The notes beneath the pieces were generated by a model, which was not told the origin of the DNA, did no database searches, and worked only from the letters and a program-made list of their open reading frames with translations. Below, piece by piece: positions 38,615 to 47,564 of a stretch of 64,000 bases of DNA. Source of the DNA: Massilia kyonggiensis (lineage in GTDB: Bacteria > Pseudomonadota > Gammaproteobacteria > Burkholderiales > Burkholderiaceae_D); assembly GCF_024756235.1 (NCBI RefSeq), contig NZ_JANUGY010000003.1, positions 186,001 to 250,000 on the forward strand, written 5' to 3'. Each line of letters starts with the position of its first letter. Positions within the stretch are counted from its first letter, which is position 1. The translations under genes and the position numbers were made by a program.

Positions 38615-39340
38615 ATGAGCGAACCCATCCTGACGCTGTCCGGCGTCCACACCCACATCGGCCAGTACCACATCCTGCAGGGCGTCGACCTCGTCGTGCC
38701 GCGCGGCGGCCTGGCCGTGCTGCTGGGCCGCAACGGCGCCGGCAAGACGACGACCCTGCGCACCATCATGGGCCTGTGGAAGGCGAGCCGCGGGACGATC
38801 ACGTTCGACGGCCGCGACATCACGAAGCTGTCCACACCCGACATCGCGCGCGCCGGCATCGCCTACGTCCCGGAAAGCATGGCCGTGTTTTCCGAACTGA
38901 CGGTGCGCGAGAACCTGTATCTTGCCGCGCGCAACGGGCCGCTGGACGCGGCACGCGTGGACTGGATTTGCGGTTTCTTCCCCGCTTTGAAGAAATTCTG
39001 GAACTACCCGGCAGGCAATCTGTCGGGCGGCCAGAAGCAGATGGTGGCCATCGCCCGCGCGATCGTCGAGCCGAAGAAGCTGCTCCTCGTGGACGAGCCG
39101 ACGAAGGGCCTGGCACCCGCGATCGTGCAAAGCCTGATGGCGGCGTTCCGCGACCTCAAGGACACGAGCACGACCATCCTGCTCGTCGAACAGAATTTCA
39201 ACTTCGTGCGCACGCTCGGCGACAGCGTGAGCGTCATGGACGACGGCCGTGTCGTCCACGCGGGCCTGATGCACGACCTGGCGCACGACGACGCCCTGCA
39301 GCAACGCCTGCTCGGCCTGTCGCTCGACTCCCACCAATAG
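38615..39340 (+). CDS. livF: Liv-type ABC transporter ATP-binding protein LivF-like
   Basis: 241 aa ATPase paired with LivG. Walker A G-R-N-G-A-G-K-T-T (about residue 35), signature L-S-G-G-Q-K-Q-M-V-A-I-A, Walker B L-L-V-D-E-P-T-K-G-L-A-P. ATG 38615 gives M-S-E-P-I-L-T-L, 22 bases after livG. Confidence 0.92.
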   Translation: MSEPILTLSGVHTHIGQYHILQGVDLVVPRGGLAVLLGRNGAGKTTTLRTIMGLWKASRGTITFDGRDITKLSTPDIARAGIAYVPESMAVFSELTVRENLYLAARNGPLDAARVDWICGFFPALKKFWNYPAGNLSGGQKQMVAIARAIVEPKKLLLVDEPTKGLAPAIVQSLMAAFRDLKDTSTTILLVEQNFNFVRTLGDSVSVMDDGRVVHAGLMHDLAHDDALQQRLLGLSLDSHQ

Positions 39341-39347
39341 GACAACG

Positions 39348-40370
39348 ATGAGTGCAACCTTACCTATTGCGCAGCAGGCGGACGCCCCGCTGCCGGCGGC
39401 ACGGCGCGACATCGCCCCACTGCTGCTCGTGCCGGCCGTCGTGCTGGCGGCGCTGCCGTTCATGAGCATGCCGACCTGGATCACCCTGACGGTGGCCGGG
39501 CTCGCGATGGGCATGATGATCTTCATCATGGCCAGCGGCCTCACGCTGGTGTTCGGCCTGATGAGCGTCCTGAACTTCGGCCACGGCGCGTTCGTCTCCG
39601 TGGGCGCGTTCACCGCCACCTTCGTGCTGCTGCCGATGCGCGGCTGGCTCGAGATGGATTCGCTGCTCGCGAACCTCGGCGTGCTGGGTCTCGCCGTGCT
39701 CCTCGCGATGGTCGTGACGGCCGTACTGGGCTGGGCGTTCGAACGGGTCGTCATCATGCCCGTCTACGGCCAGCACCTGAAACAGATCCTGATCACGATG
39801 GGCGGCATGATCGTGTCCGAACAACTCATCAACGTGATCTGGGGCGCCGAACAGATCGCCCTGCCGCTGCCGGCCGCCCTGCGGGGCGCCGTGTTCCTCG
39901 GCGAGGCGGCCATCGAGAAATACCGGCTGCTGGCGGTCGTCGTCGGCCTCGTCGTGTTCGCCACCATGTTCCTCACGTTGAACCGCACGAAGATCGGCCT
40001 CCTGATCCGTGCCGGCGTCGAGAACGGCGAGATGGTCGAGGCGCTGGGCTACCGCATCCGCCGCCTGTTCGTGGGCGTCTTCGCGGCGGGCTCCGCGCTG
40101 GCGGGCCTGGGCGGCGTCATGTGGGGCCTGTACAAGGAAACGCTCGTCGCGCACATGGGCAGCGAGATCATGGTGCTGACCTTCATCGTCATCATCATCG
40201 GCGGCCTCGGCTCCGTCGGCGGCTGCTTCATCGGCTCGCTGCTGATCGCCCTCGTCGGCAACTACGCCGGCTTCCTCGCGCCGAAGGTGGCGCTCGTCTC
40301 CAACATCGTGCTGATGATCGCCGTCCTCCTGTGGCGCCCGGCCGGCCTGTACACGAAAGGACGCCACTGA
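39348..40370 (+). CDS. livH: Liv-type ABC transporter permease LivH-like
   Basis: 340 aa with about eight TM helices. The family motif S-G-L-T-L-V-F-G-L-M-S-V-L-N-F-G-H-G (around residue 63) marks LivH permeases, and a conserved GGLGSVGG-type loop lies near residue 288. An N-terminal soluble extension of about 20 residues precedes the first helix. Seven bases after livF. Confidence 0.92.
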   Translation: MSATLPIAQQADAPLPAARRDIAPLLLVPAVVLAALPFMSMPTWITLTVAGLAMGMMIFIMASGLTLVFGLMSVLNFGHGAFVSVGAFTATFVLLPMRGWLEMDSLLANLGVLGLAVLLAMVVTAVLGWAFERVVIMPVYGQHLKQILITMGGMIVSEQLINVIWGAEQIALPLPAALRGAVFLGEAAIEKYRLLAVVVGLVVFATMFLTLNRTKIGLLIRAGVENGEMVEALGYRIRRLFVGVFAAGSALAGLGGVMWGLYKETLVAHMGSEIMVLTFIVIIIGGLGSVGGCFIGSLLIALVGNYAGFLAPKVALVSNIVLMIAVLLWRPAGLYTKGRH

Positions 40371-40371
40371 C

Positions 40372-41442
40372 ATGCTGATCAAGCTTCTTTCCGGCGACCT
40401 GCCGCGCAGCCGCGCGTTGACCGCCCTCCTCGTCGTCATCCTGCTGGGCCTGCTGTTCGCGCCGTTCCTGTTTTCCGGCGCGCGCCCGCTCAACACGGCG
40501 GCCACGATCTGCGTCTACATCGTGCTCGTCGCATCGTACGACCTGCTGCTGGGCTATACCGGCATCGTGTCGTTCGCGCACACGATGTTCTACGGCATCG
40601 GCGCGTACGGCGTCGGCATCGCGCTGTCCAGCGTGGACGAGCCGACGTGGAGCGCCATCGTCACGGGCCTCGTCGCCGCGCTGGCGCTGACCGTCGTTCT
40701 CGCCTTCGTCATCGGCCTGTTCGCCCTGCGCGTACGCGCCATCTTCTACGCGATGATCACGCTGGCCGTCGCGTCGTCGTTCTCCGTGCTCGCGTCGCAG
40801 CTGTCCGATTTCACGGGCGGCGAGGACGGCCGCACGTTCAGCGTGCCGGAGATCCTGTCGCCCGGCTACACGCTGCTGGAGAACGAGGTGTTCGGGCGCA
40901 GCGTCGACGGCAAGCTGATCACGTACTACATCGTGTTCGCGGGCTGCCTCGTGCTGTTCCTGTTCCTGCTGCGCCTCGTGAACTCGCCGTTCGGCCGCGT
41001 CCTGCAGGCAATACGCGAGAACGAGTTCCGCGCCGAGGCGCTCGGCTACCGCACCGTCGTCTACCGCATCTGGGCCAACGTGCTGGGCGCCGTCGTCGCG
41101 GCGCTGGCCGGGGCGCTGATGGCGCTGTGGCTGCGCTACGTGGGCCCCAAGACGAGCCTCGGCTTCGAAGTGATGACGGACATCCTGCTCATCGTCGTCA
41201 TCGGCGGCATGGGCACGATGTATGGCGCGGTCGTGGGCGCCACCCTGTTCATCCTCGCGCAGAACTACCTCAAGACCTTGATGGGGCAGGCGTCCGAGAT
41301 GCTGTCCGGCGTCCCGCTGCTGGCCGCCGCGCTGCATCCGGACCGCTGGATGCTGTGGCTCGGCGTGCTGTTCATCCTCTCCATCTACTTCTTCCCTATC
41401 GGCATCGTCGGCAAGCTGCGGCTGCGCCGCCTCGCACGCTGA
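40372..41442 (+). CDS. livM: Liv-type ABC transporter permease LivM-like
   Basis: 356 aa with about nine TM helices. Signature region S-Y-D-L-L-L-G-Y-T-G-I-V-S-F-A-H-T-M-F-Y (about residues 56-75) and I-R-E-N-E-F-R-A-E-A-L-G-Y identify LivM; a GGMGTMYGAVVGA loop lies near residue 280. ATG 40372 is one base after the livH stop. Last gene of the operon. Confidence 0.92.
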   Translation: MLIKLLSGDLPRSRALTALLVVILLGLLFAPFLFSGARPLNTAATICVYIVLVASYDLLLGYTGIVSFAHTMFYGIGAYGVGIALSSVDEPTWSAIVTGLVAALALTVVLAFVIGLFALRVRAIFYAMITLAVASSFSVLASQLSDFTGGEDGRTFSVPEILSPGYTLLENEVFGRSVDGKLITYYIVFAGCLVLFLFLLRLVNSPFGRVLQAIRENEFRAEALGYRTVVYRIWANVLGAVVAALAGALMALWLRYVGPKTSLGFEVMTDILLIVVIGGMGTMYGAVVGATLFILAQNYLKTLMGQASEMLSGVPLLAAALHPDRWMLWLGVLFILSIYFFPIGIVGKLRLRRLAR

Positions 41443-41445
41443 TTC

Positions 41446-41471
41446 GACGGTGGGCCGCCGCGCCCACCGTC
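41446..41471 (+). terminator. Hairpin after the livM stop
   Basis: GACGGTGGGC and GCCCACCGTC form a 10-bp stem with a six-base loop, four bases after the stop. There is no T-run, so it may be an RNA 3' end or processing site rather than a strict intrinsic terminator. Confidence 0.45.
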
Positions 41472-41603
41472 CCGTCCTGCGCTTCCTCCCGTATCGCTCA
41501 TCGATACCCACGTTTTGTCCAGCCTGTTCGTTAGCTGAAAATCAAGAGTCGTCGTCGTCCGACTCCTAAGATGAGCCCATTCATATTCCATGAAAGGGCG
41601 TCC

Positions 41604-42275
41604 ATGAAACCCGTAAAAACCTTGTTCGCGACAGCCGCGCTGTCGCTGGCCACGCTGGTTGCATCGAGCGCGACGACCGCGCGAGCGGCCGGAGTGGAAG
41701 TGCTCAACGAAGGATTCGACAACGTGGCGGGCCTCTCCGGATGGGCCCAGGTCAACCACAGCGTCCCGGCCGGCAGCGGCTGGTTCCAGGGTAATCCGGC
41801 GCTCTTTGCGGCCCAGTCGGGTGCCGCGGATGCTTACGCGGCCGCCAACTTCCTCAGCGCCGCGAACGGCAGCGGCAGCGTCGACAACTGGCTGATCACG
41901 CCGGTGCTCGACCTGTCCGGCACCACGGTGCTGAGCTTCTACACGCGCCACGATGCCCAGCCCGGCTTCAACGACCTGCTCGAAGTGCGCTACGCGGCGG
42001 GCACGGGAACCGACATGGCCGACTTCACGACCCTGCTGACGACCATCGGCGGCACGGCCGGCTACCCGACGGACTGGCAGCAATTCACTGCCACGGTCAC
42101 GAACAGCGGCAACGGCCGTTTCGCCTTCCGCTACCTCGGACCGGCCGATACCCTGAACTATGTGGGCCTCGATACGGTCTCGGTCGTAACGGCGGTGCCG
42201 GAGCCGGCGCACTGGATGATGCTGGCGCTGGGCCTGGGCATGATCACCCTGCTGCGCCGCCGGCCGCGTTTTTGA
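41604..42275 (+). CDS. PEP-CTERM exported protein with choice-of-anchor J-like domain
   Basis: 223 aa: signal peptide (about residues 1-30), an N-E-G-F-D-N-V-A-G-L-S-G-W beta-sandwich start of the choice-of-anchor J type, and a C-terminal V-P-E-P-A-H-W sorting motif followed by a TM helix and R-R-R. PEP-CTERM tails are processed by exosortase EpsH/XrtA in the inner membrane; the protein is probably secreted or matrix-associated. No exosortase is in the window. First gene of a trio reading the same way. Confidence 0.88.
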   Translation: MKPVKTLFATAALSLATLVASSATTARAAGVEVLNEGFDNVAGLSGWAQVNHSVPAGSGWFQGNPALFAAQSGAADAYAAANFLSAANGSGSVDNWLITPVLDLSGTTVLSFYTRHDAQPGFNDLLEVRYAAGTGTDMADFTTLLTTIGGTAGYPTDWQQFTATVTNSGNGRFAFRYLGPADTLNYVGLDTVSVVTAVPEPAHWMMLALGLGMITLLRRRPRF

Positions 42276-42288
42276 ACGGGAGGAAGCC

Positions 42289-42675
42289 ATGTCCAAGGAA
42301 AAACTGCTCACCATCGGCACGCTGGCCGCCCTGTGCGTGCTGGCCGCCTTTTCGATGCAAGCCAAGGCCGCCGACCAGGAAGGCATGGTCGTCGTGCGCG
42401 ATCCGCTGACTGGCCAGTTGCGCGCGCCGACAGCCGATGAACTGAAGGAACTGCGCGCGAAGGCCCCCGCCACCACCGGGCTCGCCGCGCCCCGCACGCC
42501 GGCCACGATCAGCCGCCGCGACGGCGCGCGCGGCGTACGCCTCGGCGAAAAAGACATGGTCTACGAAGTCGTCACGCGCGGTCCCGACGGCAAGCTGACG
42601 AGCGAGTGCGTACACGGAGCGGCAGGCACGCACCTCGACCACCACCACGGGGAGAAAACGCATGAAAGCCGCTGA
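42289..42675 (+). CDS. Small exported post-PEP-CTERM-1-type protein
   Basis: 128 aa: signal peptide (residues 1-27, A-K-A|A), then M-V-V-V-R-D-P-L-T-G-Q-L-R-A-P-T-A-D-E and a His-rich tail (about residue 110, T-H-L-D-H-H-H). The VVVRDPxTGxLRAPT motif resembles the small family found next to PEP-CTERM proteins. Function unknown. Its stop overlaps the start of the peptidase gene by 14 bases. Confidence 0.7.
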   Translation: MSKEKLLTIGTLAALCVLAAFSMQAKAADQEGMVVVRDPLTGQLRAPTADELKELRAKAPATTGLAAPRTPATISRRDGARGVRLGEKDMVYEVVTRGPDGKLTSECVHGAAGTHLDHHHGEKTHESR

Positions 42676-44119
42676 TTCGTCGCGCCTGCATCGGGCGCTC
42701 GGCGTCCTCGCCGGCATCGCCGCCGCCTGTGCGTTTGCCTTCGGCGCGGCCGCTCCGGCCCGGGCCGCGGCCACCATCGTGATCGTCAACCTGAACGAGC
42801 CCGGCGTCGGCTTCAACGACCCGACCCCGGCCGTGCCCGTCGGCGGCAATACCGGCACGACGCTCGGCCAGCAGCGCCTGAACGCGTTCCAGCGCGCGGC
42901 CGACATCTGGGGCGCGACGCTCACGAGCAGCGTGCCGATCCGCATCGGCGCGTCGTTCGTGCCGCTGGCCTGCACGGCCACGAGCGCCGTCCTCGGCTCG
43001 GCCGGCGCCAACGAGATCTGGTCCGACTTCCCGAACGCGCCGCGCGCCGCAACGTGGTATCCGAGCGCCCTGGCCAGCAAGCTGGCGGGCCAGGACATCG
43101 CGACGCCGGGCGAGCCGCACATCATCGCCCGCTTCAATTCGCGCCTCGGCCTGTTCCCGGACTGCCTGCCCGGTTCCGGCTTCTACCTCGGCCTCGACGA
43201 CAACTTCGGCAGCCAGGTCGACCTGGTCACGGTCCTGCTGCACGAGTTCGCGCACGGCCTAGGCTTCCAGACGTTCACCAACAACGGGACGGGCGCCGAG
43301 ACCATGGGCATCCCGTCGATCTGGGATTACTACCTGCTGAACAACCGCACGGGCAAGCTGTGGGTGGACATGACGGATGCCGAGCGCGCGACGTCGGCCG
43401 TGACGTGGCGCGGGCTCTCCTGGAACGGTCCCATCGTGACGGCCGCCGTGCCGCAGGTGCTCGATCCGGTCTCGAACCTGGCCGTCAGCGGCGCCGCCGC
43501 CGGCCCGGCGGCGGGCAACTACACGGTGGGCGATGCGTCGTTCGGGCCGCCGCTGTCCAATCCGCCCGTCGCCGGCCAGCTGATGCCCGTCGTCGACCAG
43601 CCCGCCGGCACGGGCCTGGCCTGCGACCCGCTGGATGCGTTGAACAGCCTCGCCGTGCGCGGCAACGTCGCCCTCGTGGACCGCGGCACGTGCGACTTCG
43701 TCACCAAGGCCCGCAACGTGCAGGCGGCCGGCGCGCTGGGCATGGTCGTGGCCGACAACCAGCCGGGCGACGTCTCCGGCATGAGCGGTAACGACGCCAG
43801 CATCACGATCCCGTCCGTGCGCATCACGCAGGCCGACGGCATCAGGCTGAAGGCCGCGCTGCAGCGCCGCTCGCGCACGCAGTCGGGCGTCGTGGCCAGC
43901 CTCGGCCTCGACACGACGCGCCTGGCCGGCACGGACGACGCGGGCCGCATCCTGATGTACACGCCGACGACGTACTCACCGGGCTCGACCGTGTCGCACT
44001 ACACGACGGAGGCCAAGCCGAACCAGCTGATGGAGCCGGCGATCAACACCGACCTGACGCACGAGGTGACGCCGCCGCGCGACCTGACGTATCCGCTGCT
44101 GCGCGACATCGGGTGGTGA
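42662..44119 (+). CDS. Exported zinc metallopeptidase with inserted PA domain
   Basis: 485 aa. Signal peptide (about residues 1-37). Zinc motif H194-E-F-A-H198-G-L-G is followed, after a PA-type domain (about residues 290-420, LxNPPV to TIPSVRITxxDG), by SHYTTEAKPNQLMEPAI, where the His could be the third ligand, and a terminal L-L-R-D-I-G-W. This layout (HExxH, PA insert, H...PNxLMEP, DIGW) recurs in secreted peptidases. The start overlaps the previous gene and has GGGGAG upstream, so they are coupled. It probably acts in the periplasm or outside the cell. Confidence 0.8.
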   Translation: MKAADSSRLHRALGVLAGIAAACAFAFGAAAPARAAATIVIVNLNEPGVGFNDPTPAVPVGGNTGTTLGQQRLNAFQRAADIWGATLTSSVPIRIGASFVPLACTATSAVLGSAGANEIWSDFPNAPRAATWYPSALASKLAGQDIATPGEPHIIARFNSRLGLFPDCLPGSGFYLGLDDNFGSQVDLVTVLLHEFAHGLGFQTFTNNGTGAETMGIPSIWDYYLLNNRTGKLWVDMTDAERATSAVTWRGLSWNGPIVTAAVPQVLDPVSNLAVSGAAAGPAAGNYTVGDASFGPPLSNPPVAGQLMPVVDQPAGTGLACDPLDALNSLAVRGNVALVDRGTCDFVTKARNVQAAGALGMVVADNQPGDVSGMSGNDASITIPSVRITQADGIRLKAALQRRSRTQSGVVASLGLDTTRLAGTDDAGRILMYTPTTYSPGSTVSHYTTEAKPNQLMEPAINTDLTHEVTPPRDLTYPLLRDIGW

Positions 44120-44133
44120 CGACGTAAACGACA

Positions 44134-44164
44134 AAGGGCCGCGCACCCGAAGGTGGCGGCCCTT
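44134..44164. terminator. Hairpin between convergent peptidase gene and ppa
   Basis: AAGGGCCGC and GCGGCCCTT form a 9-bp stem with a 13-base loop; T-rich tracts on both sides are short. It sits between the two stop codons. Confidence 0.6.
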
Positions 44165-44196
44165 GCGACCGGAGGTGCGGCGCTTATGTGCGGGAC

Positions 44197-44733
44197 TTAT
44201 GCGCCCTTCGACTCGTGGTTCTTCACGCCGGCGAGGATCTCGGCCTTGGCCGCGTCCGGACCTTCCCAGCCTTCGACCTTGACCCATTTGCCCTTTTCCA
44301 GGTCCTTGTAGTGCTCGAAGAAGTGCTGGATCTGGCGCAGGGTCAGTTCCTGGACGTCTTCGACCTTTTGCAGGTGCGAATAAATCGGCAGGATTTTTTC
44401 GACCGGCACGGCCAGGATCTTCGAGTCGCCGCCGGCTTCGTCCGTCATCTTCAGCACGCCCAGCGCGCGGCAGCGCACGACGACGCCCGGGATCAGCGCG
44501 AACGGGGTGATGACCAGCACGTCGCACGGGTCGCCGTCGTCGGCGATCGTGTTCGGGATGTAGCCGTAGTTGCACGGATAGTGCATGGCGGTACCCATGA
44601 AGCGGTCGACGAAGATCGCGCCGGATTCCTTGTCCACTTCGTACTTGATCGGGTCGGCGTTCATCGGGATTTCGATGACGACGTTGAAGTCGTTCGGCAC
44701 ATCGCGGCCGGCGTTGACGTTATTCAGGCTCAT
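44197..44733 (-). CDS. ppa: Inorganic pyrophosphatase
   Basis: 178 aa type I soluble enzyme hydrolysing PPi to drive biosynthesis. Metal-binding motif [10 protein letters not shown] is at about residue 66; upstream V-V-I-E-I-P and Y-G-Y-I-P-N and downstream K-V-E-G-W are conserved. Hexameric, Mg2+-dependent. ATG 44733 ends the gene at the edge of a divergent intergenic region. Confidence 0.96.
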   Translation of the reverse strand: MSLNNVNAGRDVPNDFNVVIEIPMNADPIKYEVDKESGAIFVDRFMGTAMHYPCNYGYIPNTIADDGDPCDVLVITPFALIPGVVVRCRALGVLKMTDEAGGDSKILAVPVEKILPIYSHLQKVEDVQELTLRQIQHFFEHYKDLEKGKWVKVEGWEGPDAAKAEILAGVKNHESKGA

Positions 44734-44771
44734 GGATAGTCCTTGGTTGCTGGGGAAACAATAAAAGGTCG

Positions 44772-44777
44772 ATTATA
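44772..44777 (-). promoter_or_regulatory. -10 box of ppa
   Basis: Perfect TATAAT on the minus strand, 39 bases before the ppa ATG; -35 weak. Confidence 0.45.
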
Positions 44778-44982
44778 ACGAATCGCCTTGGGCTTGTGCG
44801 CCGCACAAGGTCGCAGAAGCACTGAAAAGACGTCTGTTGGTCCGCGCCCCACGCATCGGCGCGGGTTGTTGGTCCGATCCCGACTCGGCAGGGAGATTTT
44901 GCTGCCGGCGTGCCCCTGGCACCCGTTGGCACGCCTCCTGCTGGATGAACGGACGTTACATCACCAACCCGAGGGGAACAGC

Positions 44983-45174
44983 ATGAACGTCCAGAAACAC
45001 ATGGAAGCCATCTTCATCACCACGCTGGCGATCGTCGGCGCCGGATCCATCGTCATCGACCGCCTGCCGGATGCCCACGCCAGGCCGGCCGTCCCTGTCG
45101 CGAACAATGTCGGCACGCCGGATCACATGGCCGTGGTCATCGTGCGCGGCAAGCGGGACGCAAACCGCGCGTGA
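44983..45174 (+). CDS. Small exported or membrane protein of unknown function
   Basis: 63 aa. A hydrophobic segment (about residues 9-26) is followed by I-D-R-L-P-D-A-H-A-R, so a signal anchor or cleavable signal is likely. GAGGGGAAC lies about seven bases before ATG 44983. It ends three bases from the convergent hemY stop. No family recognised; the SD and clean reading frame support a real gene. The region 44778-44982 shows only the ppa/small-gene promoter area. Confidence 0.6.
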   Translation: MNVQKHMEAIFITTLAIVGAGSIVIDRLPDAHARPAVPVANNVGTPDHMAVVIVRGKRDANRA

Positions 45175-45177
45175 CGG

Positions 45178-46374
45178 TCACAGCACGGTGGCCAGCGCGC
45201 ACAGCCGGTAGTGCTTGTCGGCGTCTTCGCGCTGTCCCAGGGCCTCGTGCAGCTGCGCCAGTTTCAGGTGGGCTTCGCGCACCATGTGCGGTTCGGTGGC
45301 GTCGGACAGCGCCTGCTCCAGGTAGCGCTGGGCCTTGCCCCACAGTTTCTGGCGCAGGCACAGGGAACCGAGGGTCAGTTCCAGTTCCGGATCGTTCGGA
45401 TGGGCGCGCAGCCAGGTCTCGCAATTCTCGATCTGCGCCAGCAGCGTGGCCGAGCCTTCCGGGCCGGCCGCTTCGCGGTAGGCGCGCACGACGCGCTCGT
45501 CCCAGCCGGCTTTCAACGCATCCTCGACGATGCCGCGGGCGTCGTCGTGCAGGCCGCGCGCATTCAGCGCCGCGGCGGCGCGGGCCGCGATATAGGGTTT
45601 CACGCGGTCGCCGGACGGGACGCCGGCCCACACGCGGCGGATCGATTCGGCGTCGTGGCCGCCTTCGGACAGCAGCGCGTCGTACGCCATCTCGCGCAGG
45701 CGCGCGGACAGCGCAGGATGCAGCGCGTTGCGCTTGTCGAGGATGCGCACGAGACGCAGCACTTCCGGCCAGTTGCGCGCCTGCTGGTTGGCCTTCATGG
45801 CCCATTGCAGCGCGTGGATGTGGCGCTGGCCGCTGGCGTTCAGTTCCGCGACGGCTTCCAGCGCGCCTTCCGGCTTGTGGTCGTCGACGAGCAGTTCCGT
45901 GACGGTCATCAGGCGCGCCGTCTTGAGAGACTGGTCGTGCACGATGCCGGCGAGCCAGGCGTCGCGGCGTACCGGTTCGCGCATGCGGTGCGCAGCCCGA
46001 GCGCCGATCAGCGCGGCGAGGCCGGCATTCTCCGGCAGGTCGGCGGCGCGCATGGCGGCCTTCTCGGCATGGCCGAAGCGGCCTTCGAACAGGGCTTTCA
46101 GCGCCTCGCGCAGGCCGCGGTTCGCTTCGCGCTCACGCTTGCGGTAGCGGTACTGGGCCACGCGCTCGGGCATGCCCAACGTGGCGCGTACCGCGCGGAC
46201 CAGGCCGTACAGCACGAGGAACAGCAGGAACGCCAGCACGACGAACAGGTTCAGCGACAGGTCGATCCGGTGCGGCGGATAGAAAAAGACGACGTTGCCG
46301 GGATTGAAGCGCGCGGTCACGGCAATGCCGATGGCCGCGGCCATCAGGGCGACTAACCAGAGTAATAGACGCAT
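45178..46374 (-). CDS. hemY: HemY-type tetratricopeptide membrane protein
   Basis: 398 aa. Two N-terminal TM helices (about residues 1-20 and 40-62) and a HemY_N domain (R-F-N-P-G-N-V-V-F-F-Y-P-P-H-R-I-D-L-S); the rest is helical TPR. This proteobacterial HemY is unrelated to the protoporphyrinogen oxidase of the same name; proposed roles are in heme-pathway protein assembly. Last gene of hemCDXY, 17 bases after hemX. Confidence 0.9.
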   Translation of the reverse strand: MRLLLWLVALMAAAIGIAVTARFNPGNVVFFYPPHRIDLSLNLFVVLAFLLFLVLYGLVRAVRATLGMPERVAQYRYRKREREANRGLREALKALFEGRFGHAEKAAMRAADLPENAGLAALIGARAAHRMREPVRRDAWLAGIVHDQSLKTARLMTVTELLVDDHKPEGALEAVAELNASGQRHIHALQWAMKANQQARNWPEVLRLVRILDKRNALHPALSARLREMAYDALLSEGGHDAESIRRVWAGVPSGDRVKPYIAARAAAALNARGLHDDARGIVEDALKAGWDERVVRAYREAAGPEGSATLLAQIENCETWLRAHPNDPELELTLGSLCLRQKLWGKAQRYLEQALSDATEPHMVREAHLKLAQLHEALGQREDADKHYRLCALATVL

Positions 46375-46391
46375 CGTTCAGGCCCCGCGCT

Positions 46392-47564
46392 TCACGGCTT
46401 CGATTTGTAATTGCGCACGGCGTTCAGGCTCTCCGACAGGTCGGGCACGTCGATGGTGACGTTGTTGGCCTGCACCTGGCGCAGCAAGGCCTGCGCGGCC
46501 TGCGTCGAGCGTGCCTTCGTGTCGAAGTACTTCACGAGCATCTGCTGTGCGCTGTTCAGGTCGTCGCGGAACGTGCCTTCGTTGCGCGACAGCAGCGCCA
46601 GGCGCGCGTTCAGCAGGCGCAGCTTGAGGTTTTCGCGCACGAAATACGATTCGCTCGGCGACAGCATCAGCGCATCCGGATTGTCGACCGTGCGCACGCG
46701 GATCAATTGCCGGATGTCGTCCCACATCTCGTGGCTCCAGTTGCGCCACGTTTCCAGCATGCGCTGGCCCAGCGTCCGGTCGGCCGGTACCGCCGGCTTG
46801 CCGGCCACCCCGGACGTAGCGACGCCCGGAGGACTCACGCGCGACGGCGCGATCGGCTCGGCCGGCTTTTCGTCGGACAGCAGCGGCAGCGTGTCGATCA
46901 AGGAGATGACGTTGTCGAGGCGCAGCGCGATGCCGGCCTGGTCGACGGAAGGCAGCGCCTTCAGCTTCTCGATGTCGCGCGCAATGGCGCGGCGGATCGT
47001 GATGAATTGCGGCTTGTCGGAGCGCGACAGGGACCGGTCGGCATTCTGCAACGCGATCAACGCCCCCTGCACGTTGCCGGCCAGTTGCAGCTGCTGGCTC
47101 GCGGTGGACAGCACCTGCTCGATCTCGGACAGCGCCCAGTCGTCGCGGTTCTTCGAAATGTCCTGGTACATCTGCTCGAGCGCGGCCTGCTGGCTCTGCG
47201 CCTCGGTCTGGCGGTTTTCCAGCACGCCCACCTTGACCTGCAGGTCCTTGGCCGTTTCCTTGATGTCGCGGACGGCCTGGGCCGTCTCGGCGTTCGACGC
47301 ATTGTCCTTCTGGAGCGTGCGCGCGACGTCCTCGCGCAGCTTGTTGAAACGGCTGTGCGTGGAATACGTCTGGAGGGCGAGCAGGACCGCCAGCGCGAGG
47401 ATGGCGACGTTCTGCGGCTTCTGCAGCAGCCCGGCCAGGCCCGAACCCTCGGGAACGCGGGGCTCGCCGGGGCCGCCCGCGGGCGCCGGCGTCACATAGC
47501 TTTCCGGCGGAACGACCGGCCCGCCCATGTTTGGTTTTTCTGGATTGTTGGGCAATTCGTTCAT
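46392..47564 (-). CDS. hemX: HemX-type membrane protein
   Basis: 390 aa. Pro/Gly-rich cytoplasmic N-terminus (1-45), single TM helix (about residues 50-67), then a coiled coil and helical domain to the C-terminus. HemX is often labelled uroporphyrinogen-III C-methyltransferase but lacks the SAM-binding fold; here no methyltransferase motif is seen. It overlaps hemD by four bases and lies in the hemCDXY operon. Confidence 0.9.
   Translation of the reverse strand: MNELPNNPEKPNMGGPVVPPESYVTPAPAGGPGEPRVPEGSGLAGLLQKPQNVAILALAVLLALQTYSTHSRFNKLREDVARTLQKDNASNAETAQAVRDIKETAKDLQVKVGVLENRQTEAQSQQAALEQMYQDISKNRDDWALSEIEQVLSTASQQLQLAGNVQGALIALQNADRSLSRSDKPQFITIRRAIARDIEKLKALPSVDQAGIALRLDNVISLIDTLPLLSDEKPAEPIAPSRVSPPGVATSGVAGKPAVPADRTLGQRMLETWRNWSHEMWDDIRQLIRVRTVDNPDALMLSPSESYFVRENLKLRLLNARLALLSRNEGTFRDDLNSAQQMLVKYFDTKARSTQAAQALLRQVQANNVTIDVPDLSESLNAVRNYKSKP

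Noticed and set aside
46392..47564. HemX as a true uroporphyrinogen-III methyltransferase
   Set aside because: It has one TM helix and a coiled coil, and no SAM-binding motif.
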